NCBI RefSeq assembly: GCF_002443255.2
Contig: NW_019211456.1
Span: forward strand, 51,954,486-52,018,485
Source: Varroa destructor
Lineage: Eukaryota; Arthropoda; Arachnida; Mesostigmata; Varroidae
Direction: 5' to 3'
Length of the DNA: 64,000 nt
A model generated the notes under the pieces. The model did no database searches. It was not told where the DNA came from and saw only the letters and a list, made by a program, of their open reading frames with translations. Numbering within the stretch: the first letter of the stretch is position 1; every line of letters starts with the position of its first letter. Positions 1-12,986 of the stretch are shown here, one piece after another. Position numbers and translations under genes: made by a program.

Positions 1-2690
1 TTACGCAATGCGGACCAAATAAGCGATTTGTGATGAGCTGTGCACCAAGTAGTTTTCAATTTATTACAAGCGGGCATAGAACGGTCCTGGGAACTGTATC
101 TACAATGGAGTGTGCGTAATATTGTCTTAAGTGCTGAGCCGCGAAGTCGCCTAAGGATTACTTTTCGAGCGAAATTCTCCAATTGAAGTCCATAATAGAA
201 TAACATTACAGGTTCTTATGAACAGCGTCTCCTCTGCATCGGGGATAACAGACATGTTTAGTCAACTTGATACATCCTACATAATAGCTAATGATTTTGA
301 AATTTCATTCGGTAGTCGTGGTGGCGCTGCACCTAACAGACCATTCGACAAAGCTGAAGGTAAAAAGACGCGATATTTTGTAACGTTTATTTTGTAATGG
401 TTCCACGGAGGACGGGTGTCACCTTTTATAAAAATTCTGTTACTCTAACAGGAACCATAAACGCCTTGTTATTTGTTGACGCGTGCAGATGCAGTGAGTT
501 GACGCTCCTGGCTTTCATTCACTCTGCTATTTGGTCTGTGACAGGAGACCCGAACACGAGTAAATATGCAGTGATAAGAAAAAAGCGATAAAAACGTACA
601 ATTTTCCGCCCAATTATTTTGCTTGTCGCACAAATGAGCCGAACAATCAGCTACAATACGAGTTATTTTTGGCTGTTTACCTTATCGACTGCTCGGTCGA
701 ATGGCCTTGACTCATCTCTCGTTGTGCGTTCCTCAAATCCAGCTCATAAACAGTTCGTTCTCTTATCTATCGCCGCGTTTGACGTTTTAACGGCTACAAC
801 TGTTGATGGATGGACCGTCGAGGTTTGGTAACTAGCACTAGACAATCGAGAAAAACGAGTGAGATATTTAAAGATGTGAACTATAGATAAAACATTTAAT
901 TATCGTAAAAATATAGATTTAACTAAGTGAATGTCATAGCGCACTCGGTGAGTCTCCGTCATGACGCAAAGCATGGCCAATGAGACGGAAAAGAAAGCCC
1001 TACTACGCGTAGTTTCATATGATTATTTACGAGCAGCTTCGGTACAGGAAATGCAGATAGATTCTTCGAGAGTTTATGCCACGCGAGAATTACGTCCATG
1101 CGTCTCATACGCGCTATTCAGTAGAACTCAGCCGCATACAGTGATGATTTATGATATTGTCTTGCCCGATTGGTCCATTCCTATTCTAGGACAGGCATCG
1201 TGAACTTACACCTTACAAGAAACAAACTTACCATACGCAGAAAAACACGACTGAAATAGACTGAACCACAATATGAGTACACACATCTTACAAATTTAGA
1301 TAGTCGTCCTGCGAAAATAAACTTATATTACTAAAAATATAAAAAGTATGCGAGCTCTACAATTGAGCTGTATTACTTAGTTCAAAGGAACGTGAGCAAT
1401 CTCAATGTAGGTTTTAGTAAATTATGTAGCATACTTAAGGCGGCCTTATATGTTTTCATCTTGCGATTAGATAGATACTGTGCTGGAATCTCACGTATAA
1501 TGCGTACAACCTATGGGTCATTATATTAACATCCTTAATTAAGTATTTACAGTCCCGGCAGGGCAAAGGGTCCATTTGTCAGAGCCCGGCCCCACCCTGC
1601 TGGATCTGATCGTGCGCCAACAACATCCGTCAAACGCCCTTTGAAAGAAAGAAGGCATTTATGATACTCTGAAGGAGGTGTGTTCTTTAAAGGTACCTTT
1701 TTCTTAGTTGTAATAATAATGATACTAGCTTATATAATGTACAATTGAAATATCAGCTACAGGGAAATTGTTTTATGAAAAGTTTTTCAACAGTACCGAT
1801 AGCTATACTCTATCAGTTTGCTTGCTGCTCAGTTAACCCATGGGGCCTACGACAGCCATTAGTCATCAACAATCCAGTAATATTCTGCTTTTATATACCT
1901 ACATTATACCGGTGACAAGTTTTCTCATTTAGCTAGGCAATAACTAAATCTATGTTTTCTAGCTTTTCTACACTGCCGTCGACCTTTTCGATTGAGTAAA
2001 GGCAGTGGCAGCGCCTGTAATGATCACTATACATAAAGCATTTTGATACGACATGATCTTAAATAAAGGAATCGCAAGCGTAGGGAGGCGAATCTTTCCT
2101 AGTAGGTGAGCGACATTATTCAGCATTGCTTTCGCCAGCTAAAAACCCGCTCGGCAAATAATCAAGCCCAATTAAGCTCTTCATTTGTTGGCCAACAGGC
2201 CATATCTAATTGTCAAAAACCCAACAGGATAGGTTCAGCTCATCTTGACTCCGTATCTAGTTGCGTTTGTACAGTTTCGCTACTCGATAATTTAGACGTA
2301 ATTCTGTAGATTTATCACATTGCTAATCGCAGTAGAAGACGCTGGCTGCAGGGGTCTTCTACGCTGCCGCCGGCTACGCTATTGAACAAAATATAAAAGT
2401 GAGGCTGAACCAACCGGCTGTTTCGTGAATGAAGCAAATTCGGCTTGTTCTGCCGTACCGCCCTGCCGACATCCGCCGATTCGCCAGACCAATACACCCA
2501 CAATATACAACATCACAGAAAGTTATATAAATAACAATAACGATCTACTGCAGTAGCATCATCTCTCTATTCAGACACTTCGTATAAAAGCTCAGCCGTA
2601 TTTTCTGGAGGTGACGGAACGAGCAGACGAAATATCAACAGCACTGGTTTTGATTGTAGTCGCTATAGCGATAACATCAGAAATAAAAAT

Positions 2691-2737
2691 AGCAGTAGTA
2701 GTAGTAGTAGTAGTAGTAGCAGCAGCAGCAGCAGCAG
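2691..2737. repeat. GTA/GCA trinucleotide microsatellite
   Basis: About nine AGT-phase units run directly into about six GCA units, in a non-coding setting. Confidence 0.95.
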
Positions 2738-5700
2738 TTTTTAGAATTAACTAAAACAAATAAATAATAATAAACAAAAAGACATTGGCTTATAGGACCG
2801 GATGTTTTAAAACAAAGAGTGACAGTGACGACACGCCAATGATTCAGTGATGACTTAGGAACACAGCGAAAATATCGTTGGGTCAGCATAAATTGCGTCC
2901 AACGCCACGTGTGTCATTCTTAGTAGCAGCAGTTGGTTTTCGTAATGATTGTTTTCTTGAATGCTTTTATGTCAACTTGAAGTTTGTCTGTAGGAAGATT
3001 AGACGTGCAATACAATTAGTGAAGAATCGATTTATTAGAAACATATTTCCTAATAAAAAAAAAATATAGAGCTGTGTGAAAATTGCCAGACCCAGGCTCA
3101 CTGTTAGCCTGTTGAACATGATGGATTGTGATGTGGTACTTTGGAGTGAATTGTAGGTACTGACTTTATCAATAGATAAAAACCCGCCTAGCTATCTATA
3201 TTATCACTGATCACTGCCGGCCTGCAGATATAAATGCGACGTTATTTTTCTCGGATTGATGTTTAGTTTCATTGTCGGACCATCGGATTAACTGTCGCAA
3301 AACGAGTTGGAGCAAACGCGCAGTTCTGTCCATTTGGGACACAGCCACCATATCGATAACAGCCTAAAGATAGGCAACATAACAAACCTTTTTTCCAAGA
3401 ACCGATCTGTATTGAAAAGAACGTACGATTTCATCAGTAGATGCAGATCTAAATGTCACTATTTGATCATAAACAAAGCCACCAAGAGGGCATTTAGCCA
3501 AGTGGGAGCGTTTATGGCAAATAGGCAGGTTCGAATGAACGAAAATGTGGTACAATAGATTATAGTCTAAAATGTCGTCAAAAAACATTGTCCTTATGGA
3601 CAGTTAGACATTTTTCAAATGCGATTAATGTACATTTTCGGAAAAAAGAAACTCAAATCCAAAAAATCGAACCCTCAACATTGCTATTGTTAGACTAATA
3701 CTACTACTACCACCCTAACGATACCAATACAAAATAAATATTTATTTTTATTGTTAAGGCAATACAAAGTATCGAGCATCGATCTTTGCCTTGTCGCTTG
3801 CGGAGCGTTTTTTGAAGCCGGATTTTGGCGCTCACTATTAGAACAAAATCTTGTATCGCAAAGCGACTGTGTTTCTCAAGTCTAGGTTCAAGAGTACATT
3901 ATTACGACTTTTACAACTAGACTATTTTCTTGCTGTGGGCACGTCCGCTTCTAGGACGTTCTTTTCATGATGTCTCAATGAATAATCATAATAATACTAG
4001 TGGCTTATAAAAACAAATTTGCAATTAAAACATCTATAATAGCTGTCTGATTTTGGGTGCATTGGCGGAACAACTGGCATCAGCCAGTAGCGACGATCGA
4101 ATTGAAGTAACAAAAGTAACAGTAAAAGATACATTAGGCCTTGCGTACAAATTGAAAATATCTGAAAAATGTTACGTGCATAAGAACGGGGGTATTACTG
4201 TGTCGTCTGCTTCGGCGGAATCCGCTAACTGTGTACTATGTGTTGTACACTATTCACTCGAATGGTACCGTAAACACGTGATAGCAGACACCATCGAAAC
4301 AACAGCGTATTCATTGACGCGCTGGTATATATGTGTGACGTTCGGGGTCCTCATTACATCATCGCGTACATGATCGTGCCGACGAGCACTTAATAAAAAA
4401 AGATCAGCCACTGTCAAAGTGGAACGTTTGTCGCGGATGCGATGCGGGAAAGTATCGTGAATGGGAAAGCGATTGACGTTTACGCTCCTCCAATCAAGGA
4501 GGGTCACAACAGACGCTTACAAACACACTATTACTGGTAGTGACAGCGAGTAACTAACTGTACATGTACGATAGCGAATTGCGCTCTAGTTAAGAGTAGC
4601 AGCCGGGATTTGATTGATCCTATGCGACACGAGCAGATTACTATTTAGCTTCGTGCGTCGGTGGGTTTATGATGGGGAATTTGAACTGGAGTACTTTTTT
4701 GGAGATGCGAAAAAAAAAAAATAGAAGCGCGGCCGTCCAAACGTGTCGATCGGTGTTGATGGGATTAGCCGAAAGCCATGTAATCGCTAACCGGCAAAAT
4801 GATTATCACCATAAACATAAGAAAATTGTAATACGCAGATACACCCATTTCATAAAATCAATATGTACAATTAAGCCCAGCTGAATAAAGCAACCGTTGA
4901 AGAACGTCGCCATATATTTTACTAATGATGACAACTTGATCTTTTTGTGCTTCGCTTATTCGTTCCTATATTGACCGTAGGCGTAATTCGAAGAGAGATA
5001 AAAATGACTATATATTTTACCGACGTGCGTTTGTCGTCTTGACAGCAACACACACAGGTCGACAGCCATATTGTAGCTCTATGGACATGTTCTTGCTGTT
5101 TCCGATAAGGTTTTGCTTAACTAAACAACAGTATTTATTCAGTTAAATGATCTCGGTCGGGCTGCTGCCTATCGTTTTTCACCCTTTCTGTACGGTAATA
5201 CGTTTTCATGTTACGTACGTATATTATGCACGCACATGCTATGAAGGTATCAATCTTGGTCGACGCCGACGCCAATTCTATAATATGATCAATGCTTATC
5301 GCAACATACGTGCGTATCGTACACTGAATACTTTATGAGTGTCCTTTAAACTCAATAGAAAACCAAGCTTGAACTGGTCAAGCAGCAAAAATAGGATACT
5401 GGCATAGTTAATACATTGGGAACATTCAAAGTCTAGAAAAGTGTACGATACATAACAAGAGCATGATGCAAGGCTGCGATCTCCTAAAGAGAATCTAGTA
5501 TTTTAGTCATGTAATTATGAGATATCAATTCGAATCATACTATACCTACGAATCAGATCTATGGAACCCTATAGATACTATCAGAAAAGGCTAAACATTT
5601 CTTGAAAGGTCCTTTCTTGCGCTGACGTTTTCGCTTATCAAAGTATTTAAACAACCTGTCCGAAAAAAACCTCCAAAGCTTCCTTTCCTACTTCCATATT

Positions 5701-6026
5701 AAATTGAAGAGCGTCCTACATGTCTTCGACGTCATGTTTTTGAAAAACATTTTCAGGTTAGCGTTATAAGTACTGGTTTAAGACTATACGCTTCGCCTCC
5801 TTGAGGCCGGGTGCTGTTAGAATATAACTCATCGAAGTGCCTTCTCCCAATTACGATAGGATGCTCTCGTCTTATTACATCCTCTTAATAAGATTTTTAT
5901 GTTCAACAGATTTCTGAAAATTCTATACAGTTGTCAAATATTGAAGCTATATTTAAGAAATTTGCCATTCTGTTTCTTTTATATCCACAGGAGAAGCACT
6001 GCTTTACAATCTAACGAAATTACCCC

Positions 6027-6044
6027 ATATATATATATATATAT
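6027..6044. repeat. AT dinucleotide repeat
   Basis: Nine AT units. Confidence 0.95.
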
Positions 6045-7335
6045 GCTCACTTCAGTAATAATGGGTGATTTTTTTGCGTCAGTCCAACTTAATACTGACG
6101 ATGCTCGTTTGCAATGTAAAAAAGCGCCTGTCTCTGCTGAAAGAACCGCCATATAGATATTTACGGCAGTATTGATTGGCTGTCCATCTATCGGTATGGT
6201 ACCATCGAAATACCTCTATTGGCATTGCAATCGGCTATCAGCATGCAGGTTGCCTGTCCTTTATGTTACGGTTACCGGCCAAAGCAGCAGTTGAGCTGTC
6301 GCCCGGGAAATAGGGGGACAACGAAAAACAGATACACCAACGAATGGAGGAATAACACTAACATCGTCGACATCAACAATAGCCAAGGTAGCAAAAAATA
6401 GAACGAAACGAACGAAACGTGATCGTTGATTTGAGGAGGGCCGATGGATGGTTCGTATATGTATAGTCAATTCACCAGCTTGCTTGGTACAGATGAAGCT
6501 CTCCAAGTGCAGATTGCCCACGCACAGCTGAAGACATATATAGCTTCAACAGTTTCATTGTTCGAATAGAATGAGAAATGATCAGAGAAGACGCGAGTAG
6601 CAAGCTGTTAGTTCCTAGTAAGTTTCAACAATTACTCATCAAATAACTCCAATAGAAATAACTATTATTAGTAAAATATTATTTTATTAACCGATACACC
6701 TACTTTTCAGTCGTTTATGTTACGCTTAACTTACTGCTAGACTTGCATAGGTTAGATAAACACGGCAACTTATAGAAAAAAAAAACTTCTTTTTTTCCAA
6801 TAATAGTTTCCTATATCTTGGCATATGATTTCAGAGACTGGAGTTGAGCTTTGCCAATTGTATCAGTAATACAGCTCATAGCCTGCCGCAGATACCGAAC
6901 CTATTCAGGGCATAGGAGCATCGTGAACAAAAACAGCTTCAAAATATATTTGTCCAATTCTATTCAAATGCGAATTTTTCGCATCAGGTCCGATTATCCG
7001 GTGTAGAGATTGTTTTATAGAATATACTTTGCTTATAATTATATCCTTAAAAAGTTGAACTTACATTGCTTTACATTTACTTTACTAATAAGTATGAACT
7101 TTCGAAGCTACATGAGACTGACCTTTGAAACGCTCGCATAAAGCACTACCTATTCGTATCGTGTACATTCGAATTAATATACGCAGCAAGAAACCCGGAA
7201 AGGCACCGACGGTTTTAGCCGATTTTTATTTAAATAATATTGCTTTAAAAATGAGACACTATAGAATCGATTGGCTTTTATCAACGGTTAGTTCATCTTT
7301 TTTCTTGAAAAAATTCGAGTACATTACTGCTAGAA

Positions 7336-7337
<2 letters not shown>

Positions 7338-7379
<42 letters not shown>
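7338..7379. repeat. TA dinucleotide repeat
   Basis: About 20 uninterrupted TA units, the longest microsatellite in the window and likely length-variable. Confidence 0.97.
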
Positions 7380-7382
<3 letters not shown>

Positions 7383-8082
7383 TCCTAAGAGTATCCTATC
7401 TGCTGTTCAGCTGCTATCTCAAGTGGAAATGAATTGAAAGCTTTTGGCGTTGCTGTTAATAATCCACTGTCGGATGACTGAAGTCGAACACAAACGACCC
7501 ATTCAACTATCCCTTCTAGCGAAGGACATGTGGCCTATAGAAGGTCAAAATGACTTCAAAAAGACTGTGTACACTTCATGTGAACATTCGAAATCAATTT
7601 ACATTGAATTATCAACACAATCGATAATGTAATTAACCTATTCCATAAATACTATGGTTATGTATTGGGAGCTGCTATTTGAAGCCCGTTTTTGGTTCAT
7701 TCTGTCTCATCCTTCACTGAAAATAGAACTTGAAATGACGCATTCAAGAACTACGTCGTCAAATGGTACACTATAAATTATCCTCTTCCATAGACCTCTT
7801 ATCTAAGGACAAATTAAACGTAATTATTGTGACAACTCGCTTGGAAACTAGACAAATCATCGTTTCGTTCCTTTTTTTGCAAGCTATATTATATTGAACG
7901 GCACATAAACAGATCGAACCCTTTCAGGCGCCCATATAGGTCTCTGTTGTGTAGTTTTTGACATTTGGTAGAATGGTGAATTAGTTAGGCCAGGCCGGAT
8001 CACCGTACAGATTAGCGTCTATGTTACTTGACCGAGCAAGCCATTGGTTTGTAAATTTCGACAATGGCCGTCGGTCGGCCAC

Positions 8083-8614
8083 GAACCGCCGTCGGCTTTT
8101 TGCTACACTCAGTGACCATTTTTAGATTGTTACAATGGTTTTCCAGTAGCTGCTCGTATTAGACAACACACAAACTCGTTAACAAGATACATTTTGAGTT
8201 TCAGTTGCGGTATTTCGACGCTTGAGTTGTGTTTAGTCTTCGTGCACAGGAGAGGCCAGCACTAGCCGACCTTTTTTTTTTGGCTAGACTTCTATCTTGT
8301 TTGTGCCGTTATAACAAAAAAACTATAAAGGCCTAACTGATAGAACCGTAATAATTATAGGATAGAGCGCTTACACAGCTCGCTGCATGATCAGACATTC
8401 ACAATCTCCAGCCGCTGCTGAAACCGATTGGACCGTCAATGTCGTAACCCCTATCCTCTAGGCCATATCTACGCCTGAAACTAATTTCTATAATAGTGTA
8501 TAACCTACAATCCGTTGTAACATAGTAAAGCAGATCAATGTTTCGGACAAAACCAAGATTAGATCTACCTTGATTTATTTTTAGGATCATCCGAACCACC
8601 GTCGGTTTTTTGCT
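8083..8614 (+). repeat. Dispersed 22-base repeat pair
   Basis: Copies at 8083-8104 and 8593-8614 share 20 of 22 bases (GAACC[GA]CCGTCGG[CT]TTTTTGCT). The flanks do not match. Confidence 0.5.
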
Positions 8615-10993
8615 TTTCGCCCGCATTTTGCGTAGCCCATAAGGTGATTAAGTCTTTTTAATTTGTCCTAGCAAACGTTTATTTATTTCAACTTTCAAAC
8701 TGAAATTACTATGACGAAATATTTAGTGCGGAACAATTATAACATACGTACCCATTGTTATGCTGACTAGCTTCGCATAGAAAGCTAAAAGCAGCGACGT
8801 TTCTGTCTATTTTACTGGCCTTCTTTTCTATGCGGTACGCCGTTAATGATCATGAGGTAACTTTTGACATGGTTTGTATTTTACGATAGTGATGGAAGAG
8901 GGTTGTAGTAACAAAAAGCTTGTTAATCGTTCTCCTCGTCCGGTAACAAAGATCCATTTCAACACCGCCTCACAGCTGATGAAAAACATAACAGTTCTGT
9001 ATTTCGTTGTGTTATAGTTCCGTGTATATAATACGAAAAACGTTTTCTTACTATAGTATAAATGTAGGTCTTCATTTAATCTATACAATCTAGATAATAT
9101 TCCAGCGAAAGTTACATTGTTACGCGGAAGGTGTTTAATACAGAAAAAGAGCCACGGTTATACCTCGGTCTCATGCGGCTTTCAGCGCCTGCTAAGGCTG
9201 CCAGAGGGGGGCATTTCGTTAGCACATCAACGTAAATCTGTTTTCTGATGACTGATTATGATTCATTCGATGATAATGACGTACTATATACATCGCGATA
9301 ATGATATCGCATGCATACGACGATACGCATCGACAACGGATGGGACATTGACAAAATTAACACAAAAGAGTAACTGGATTGTTAGCGCAGAAAAGAATCA
9401 ATACCACAATCAAATATTTGGATCTTGTAGCTGGGTCGTTTATTAGTACGATCTTATGTCATCGTTACGGATCACCTTCATTTCTCTATTCTGTACCGCT
9501 CGCTAAATGAATTTGACTGGGCTTACTTGGGCACGGCAAAGCAAAAGCATGAAATGTTCCTTTTGCTATACATGTTTTTTTTTTATTATAAATTTCACAA
9601 CTTCCTATTTTTCGTCGCCTGTATCTCGGAAGACCAAATCGCGACCCTGTTTCAAGTATTCACCTATTTCCGCGACACTTCATTCCGGAAGACCGCGTGT
9701 TTTTTGACAGAGATATACGCGTATGTAAATCAAGACAGCTGCTTTGTTAATCTCTTTGTCTTGATCACGGATCGTAGAAGTGGATATATTGGTTTTAATG
9801 TGCTTCATAAAAGCATTACCGTATCTGTCAGCTATGACTCATCTGTTTGAGAGGTATATATCTTACAATGAACTTCTTAACCTTTGTGAAAAAAAAAAAA
9901 GCTCTTTATTATCGTCGATGCACAATAAATATGCAGATACAATTAATATATTCAGCCCTGATATACTTCTGCTAAAAGCTTTATAAACCATAACAGTCGA
10001 AGCTTTATCACAGGGAAAAGCACAAGCCGGTTAAAAACCGTACTTAATTTTTTCAAGTACATCTTTTTTAGTTAAAGAGATAGTCTGTAGAAAACCAACA
10101 TGCTATTCACGCCAAAGTGTTACTATCCATTTGATTTGTAGGCTCCCAAAAATATTCGTGACGTAATGAAGGCTAAACATTTTTCTATGCAGATGCCTTC
10201 ATTGTTGTCAACCTTTGAGTCCTTTCAAATAGCAACTGTCTTTATGTGTATTATCCCAGGCCTCGTCGATCCTAAAATGAAGTTATTTATCGAAGACGCT
10301 TGGTCTTGTAAATTACTTCCTTTCGCATTGTGCTGCAGAGTCATCGTTCTCGTAATCCTGTACATTCTTTCTCGGCTTAGAGCTGTTCGCTTTCTACAAA
10401 GTGGCCGTTTGATGGGTTCAGAGACAAGTGGGGTTTTTTTTTTTTTCGTCTGGTTCGTTTCTATTCCTGTTATCTTCATAAACACATCCATTCGTATTCA
10501 TTACCTTCATCTTTTTAGCCGGATAGGTTTGACTGGGATTTCGGGGCGCGATTTCGTTCTGCATTCGCACGTTTCTGCTCCTGTTGCTTGGCGACCGGTA
10601 GTTCCGAATCGACGGTATACAAACGGATGGAAAATCTCAATTTCCCACATCTAGAAAAATACTAAAGTGGCCAACACAGAACCTAAATGAAAATGATTGA
10701 TACGCACATAATCACAATAGTCCATATTGAAAAGTTACACGAAAACTCCGTACGTCGAACACGACTGCCATTTGCTGCTAAATAAAAACACTATGGAACG
10801 GAATGAAGCGGAAAGCCATCGATGGAAAAAACAACACTATGAGGGCTCTTTTGCCTCACCTACAAATCAAATGATATCGGTACCATTTTTTAAATCAATA
10901 ACAATTAATAGAGTTAAATTTATAAGAGAGTCATAATTAACTGTCTAGCCTTAACTAGTAAAGTCATTAAGACCAATTCTAATGTGCAACATA

Positions 10994-11020
10994 TTCTCAC
11001 CATCGTTCGGATGGTGAGAA
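10994..11020. repeat. Perfect 11-base-pair hairpin
   Basis: TTCTCACCATC and GATGGTGAGAA are separated by the 5-base loop GTTCG. Confidence 0.9.
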
Positions 11021-11766
11021 GAATGACTACTCATTTGGACTTCCCGGAAAAGACAATTACGCTCCCCACCAATGTACGATTCCGTTCGTTAATGCAATCA
11101 ACTTTATATATACAAGAACGTCGAAAAAGAAAAAGAAATGGTCGCTATTTACAATAGGGCAATACTACTGCGGTAGTAAGTTGAATAGCCCTTTTTTCTA
11201 ATTAGGGTCTTTTGCTTTACCGAGGCCAAATGGTCGAGGTAAGTTATAAGGATATATGTGACCTTGCTGCAATCAGTGGGACTGTCTTATTAACCACAGA
11301 TGAGGTTCTATGTCAAGTTTCAAGATAAGTGCGTACGGAATGGTTAGCGTTACGATCACGCGTCTTAGTCTACATACACATATCCTCAATCATTTAATAA
11401 GTAAAAACCAATTTTACGGACAAAAATTCGGTAAAAACACATAGTTCGGGGAAGAGTAAATCATTTGCTGTTATTTACATTATATTGCAACTAGGCGATA
11501 TGATATGAAACAAACAGATGTAACGTACGGCCACCGCGCGGCCTACACTCTACACCCACTTACAAAAGACAGCGGCATCTAACGTAACCGTCATTTATAT
11601 TCGACCCTGTCTTTTCAAAGCATAGCCTAAACACGCGTCCACAAAAAAAATCTGTAAAATAAGACACCTGCGTCATACATTTCGTGCAATTTCTCTATGC
11701 ACGATGAAACCCGTAAAACAATGCCCTTGAACATATCGTTCGTGTGGCAATCGAATTATGAGCATC

Positions 11767-11822
11767 TTCTAGATCGATGCTGCTTGCGTGGCCTGAACGC
11801 CGGTAAATCGCTCGATCTAGAA
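11767..11822. repeat. 11-base inverted repeat
   Basis: TTCTAGATCGA (11767-11777) is repeated inverted at 11812-11822 with a 34-base spacer. Confidence 0.85.
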
Positions 11823-12969
11823 TTGAGAAATCCATAGAATTTTCAATTGATGATGTAGATGATTCTGTCCACACGGTATAAATTAATTAGTTAATTTCGT
11901 CGCTCGACATAAATTGTCATCCAGCTTTCTTATTTATGTATTGCATGACGACTCTTTCGCCATTGCGAGTTAAACGTTCTCATAACATAAGGCATTTTCT
12001 CGCCTCCGATGGGAATCGTTCATTGGAATATGTGTGTCATAGTGCCACATCTGCTGGTTAGGACGAATCGTTAAATAAAGCGGCCATAAAACGCAAGCTT
12101 ACCGTAACGGCAACAGCTGATAAATAAATTAACAAACAACAACGACATGTTAGATCAATATCTGAGGTTGGTAAACATTTCTCAGGACACTTGATTACAC
12201 CATCGTTTTCGTTCATTCTAGTGACAACAGGACTTACGTCAAGTCTTCGTCGGCAACCGTGGCTCTTTTTGCAGTGAAACTGTCTTGAAAAATTACATTG
12301 CATCTTCCGCTACTTCAACGTTCTTTCGCGACAATCGCCGCTCATGCTGGTACAATCGTAAAAGGTATAGATTTTTCCAATTCATGGATATGAAACATCA
12401 CAGGTATAGTAGGCCAATACAAATAGTCTTAGCACTTGACCGCAGCTATTACCGGCAGTAAACATTAGAAAAATATGCACGTTCTTTATGCGGCTTTCGA
12501 CGGAGATCACCTGATGTTTTAAGCAAGAGTACGTCATATAACTGCAATTAAAGTGAACCAGGTTTATCTATTTTTCCTCAAAAAAAATTTTCGTAGGATG
12601 CATCATAGCATGATAAGCTGCTAATCAAGATCGCACAGCCATCGCACCATGGTCAAAACGGACGACCCTTAAATATGATGAACTTGATGTGCGCATGTAG
12701 GGAATCCGTAAGATCACAGTAGCAGCGGTACGTTGGCCAATAAACCCGCACTAGATGAATGTTCGGCCTTCACCCCAGGCGGCTCGAACGAAAGGGCCAA
12801 AGGTGTCCAACGCTAAACAGTAGGACCATTCGCAAATATCTTTTTGTGCAAAGCCACTGCGGCTGCGTCTTCAATAAGAGACCAGGGTGACCTCTATAGC
12901 GCCGCTACCAAATTGCTAATGATTTTTATCACCTTGCCAGTTTGAGGCGTAATACTGAGTAGCGCCTTA

Positions 12970-12986
12970 TGACTGACTGACTGACT
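12970..12986. repeat. TGAC tetranucleotide repeat
   Basis: Four units. Confidence 0.85.

Larger units (their letters stand above)
1..10165. other. No supportable gene; AT-rich intergenic or intronic DNA
   Basis: Open frames are at most about 107 codons, overlap on both strands, and show no family motif or paired splice sites. The stretch holds a GTA/GCA microsatellite, two TA repeats, and a 22-base motif (GAACC.CCGTCGG.TTTTTGCT) at 8083-8104 that recurs at 8593-8614 with two changes. Two GC-richer patches (about 1,555-1,640 and 2,330-2,500) have no coding sense. Confidence 0.6.

Noticed and set aside
10166..10654. 162-codon open frame, hydrophobic
   Set aside because: Hydrophobicity follows from T-rich DNA; there is no family motif or splice context, and the length is not unusual for 64 kb in six frames.
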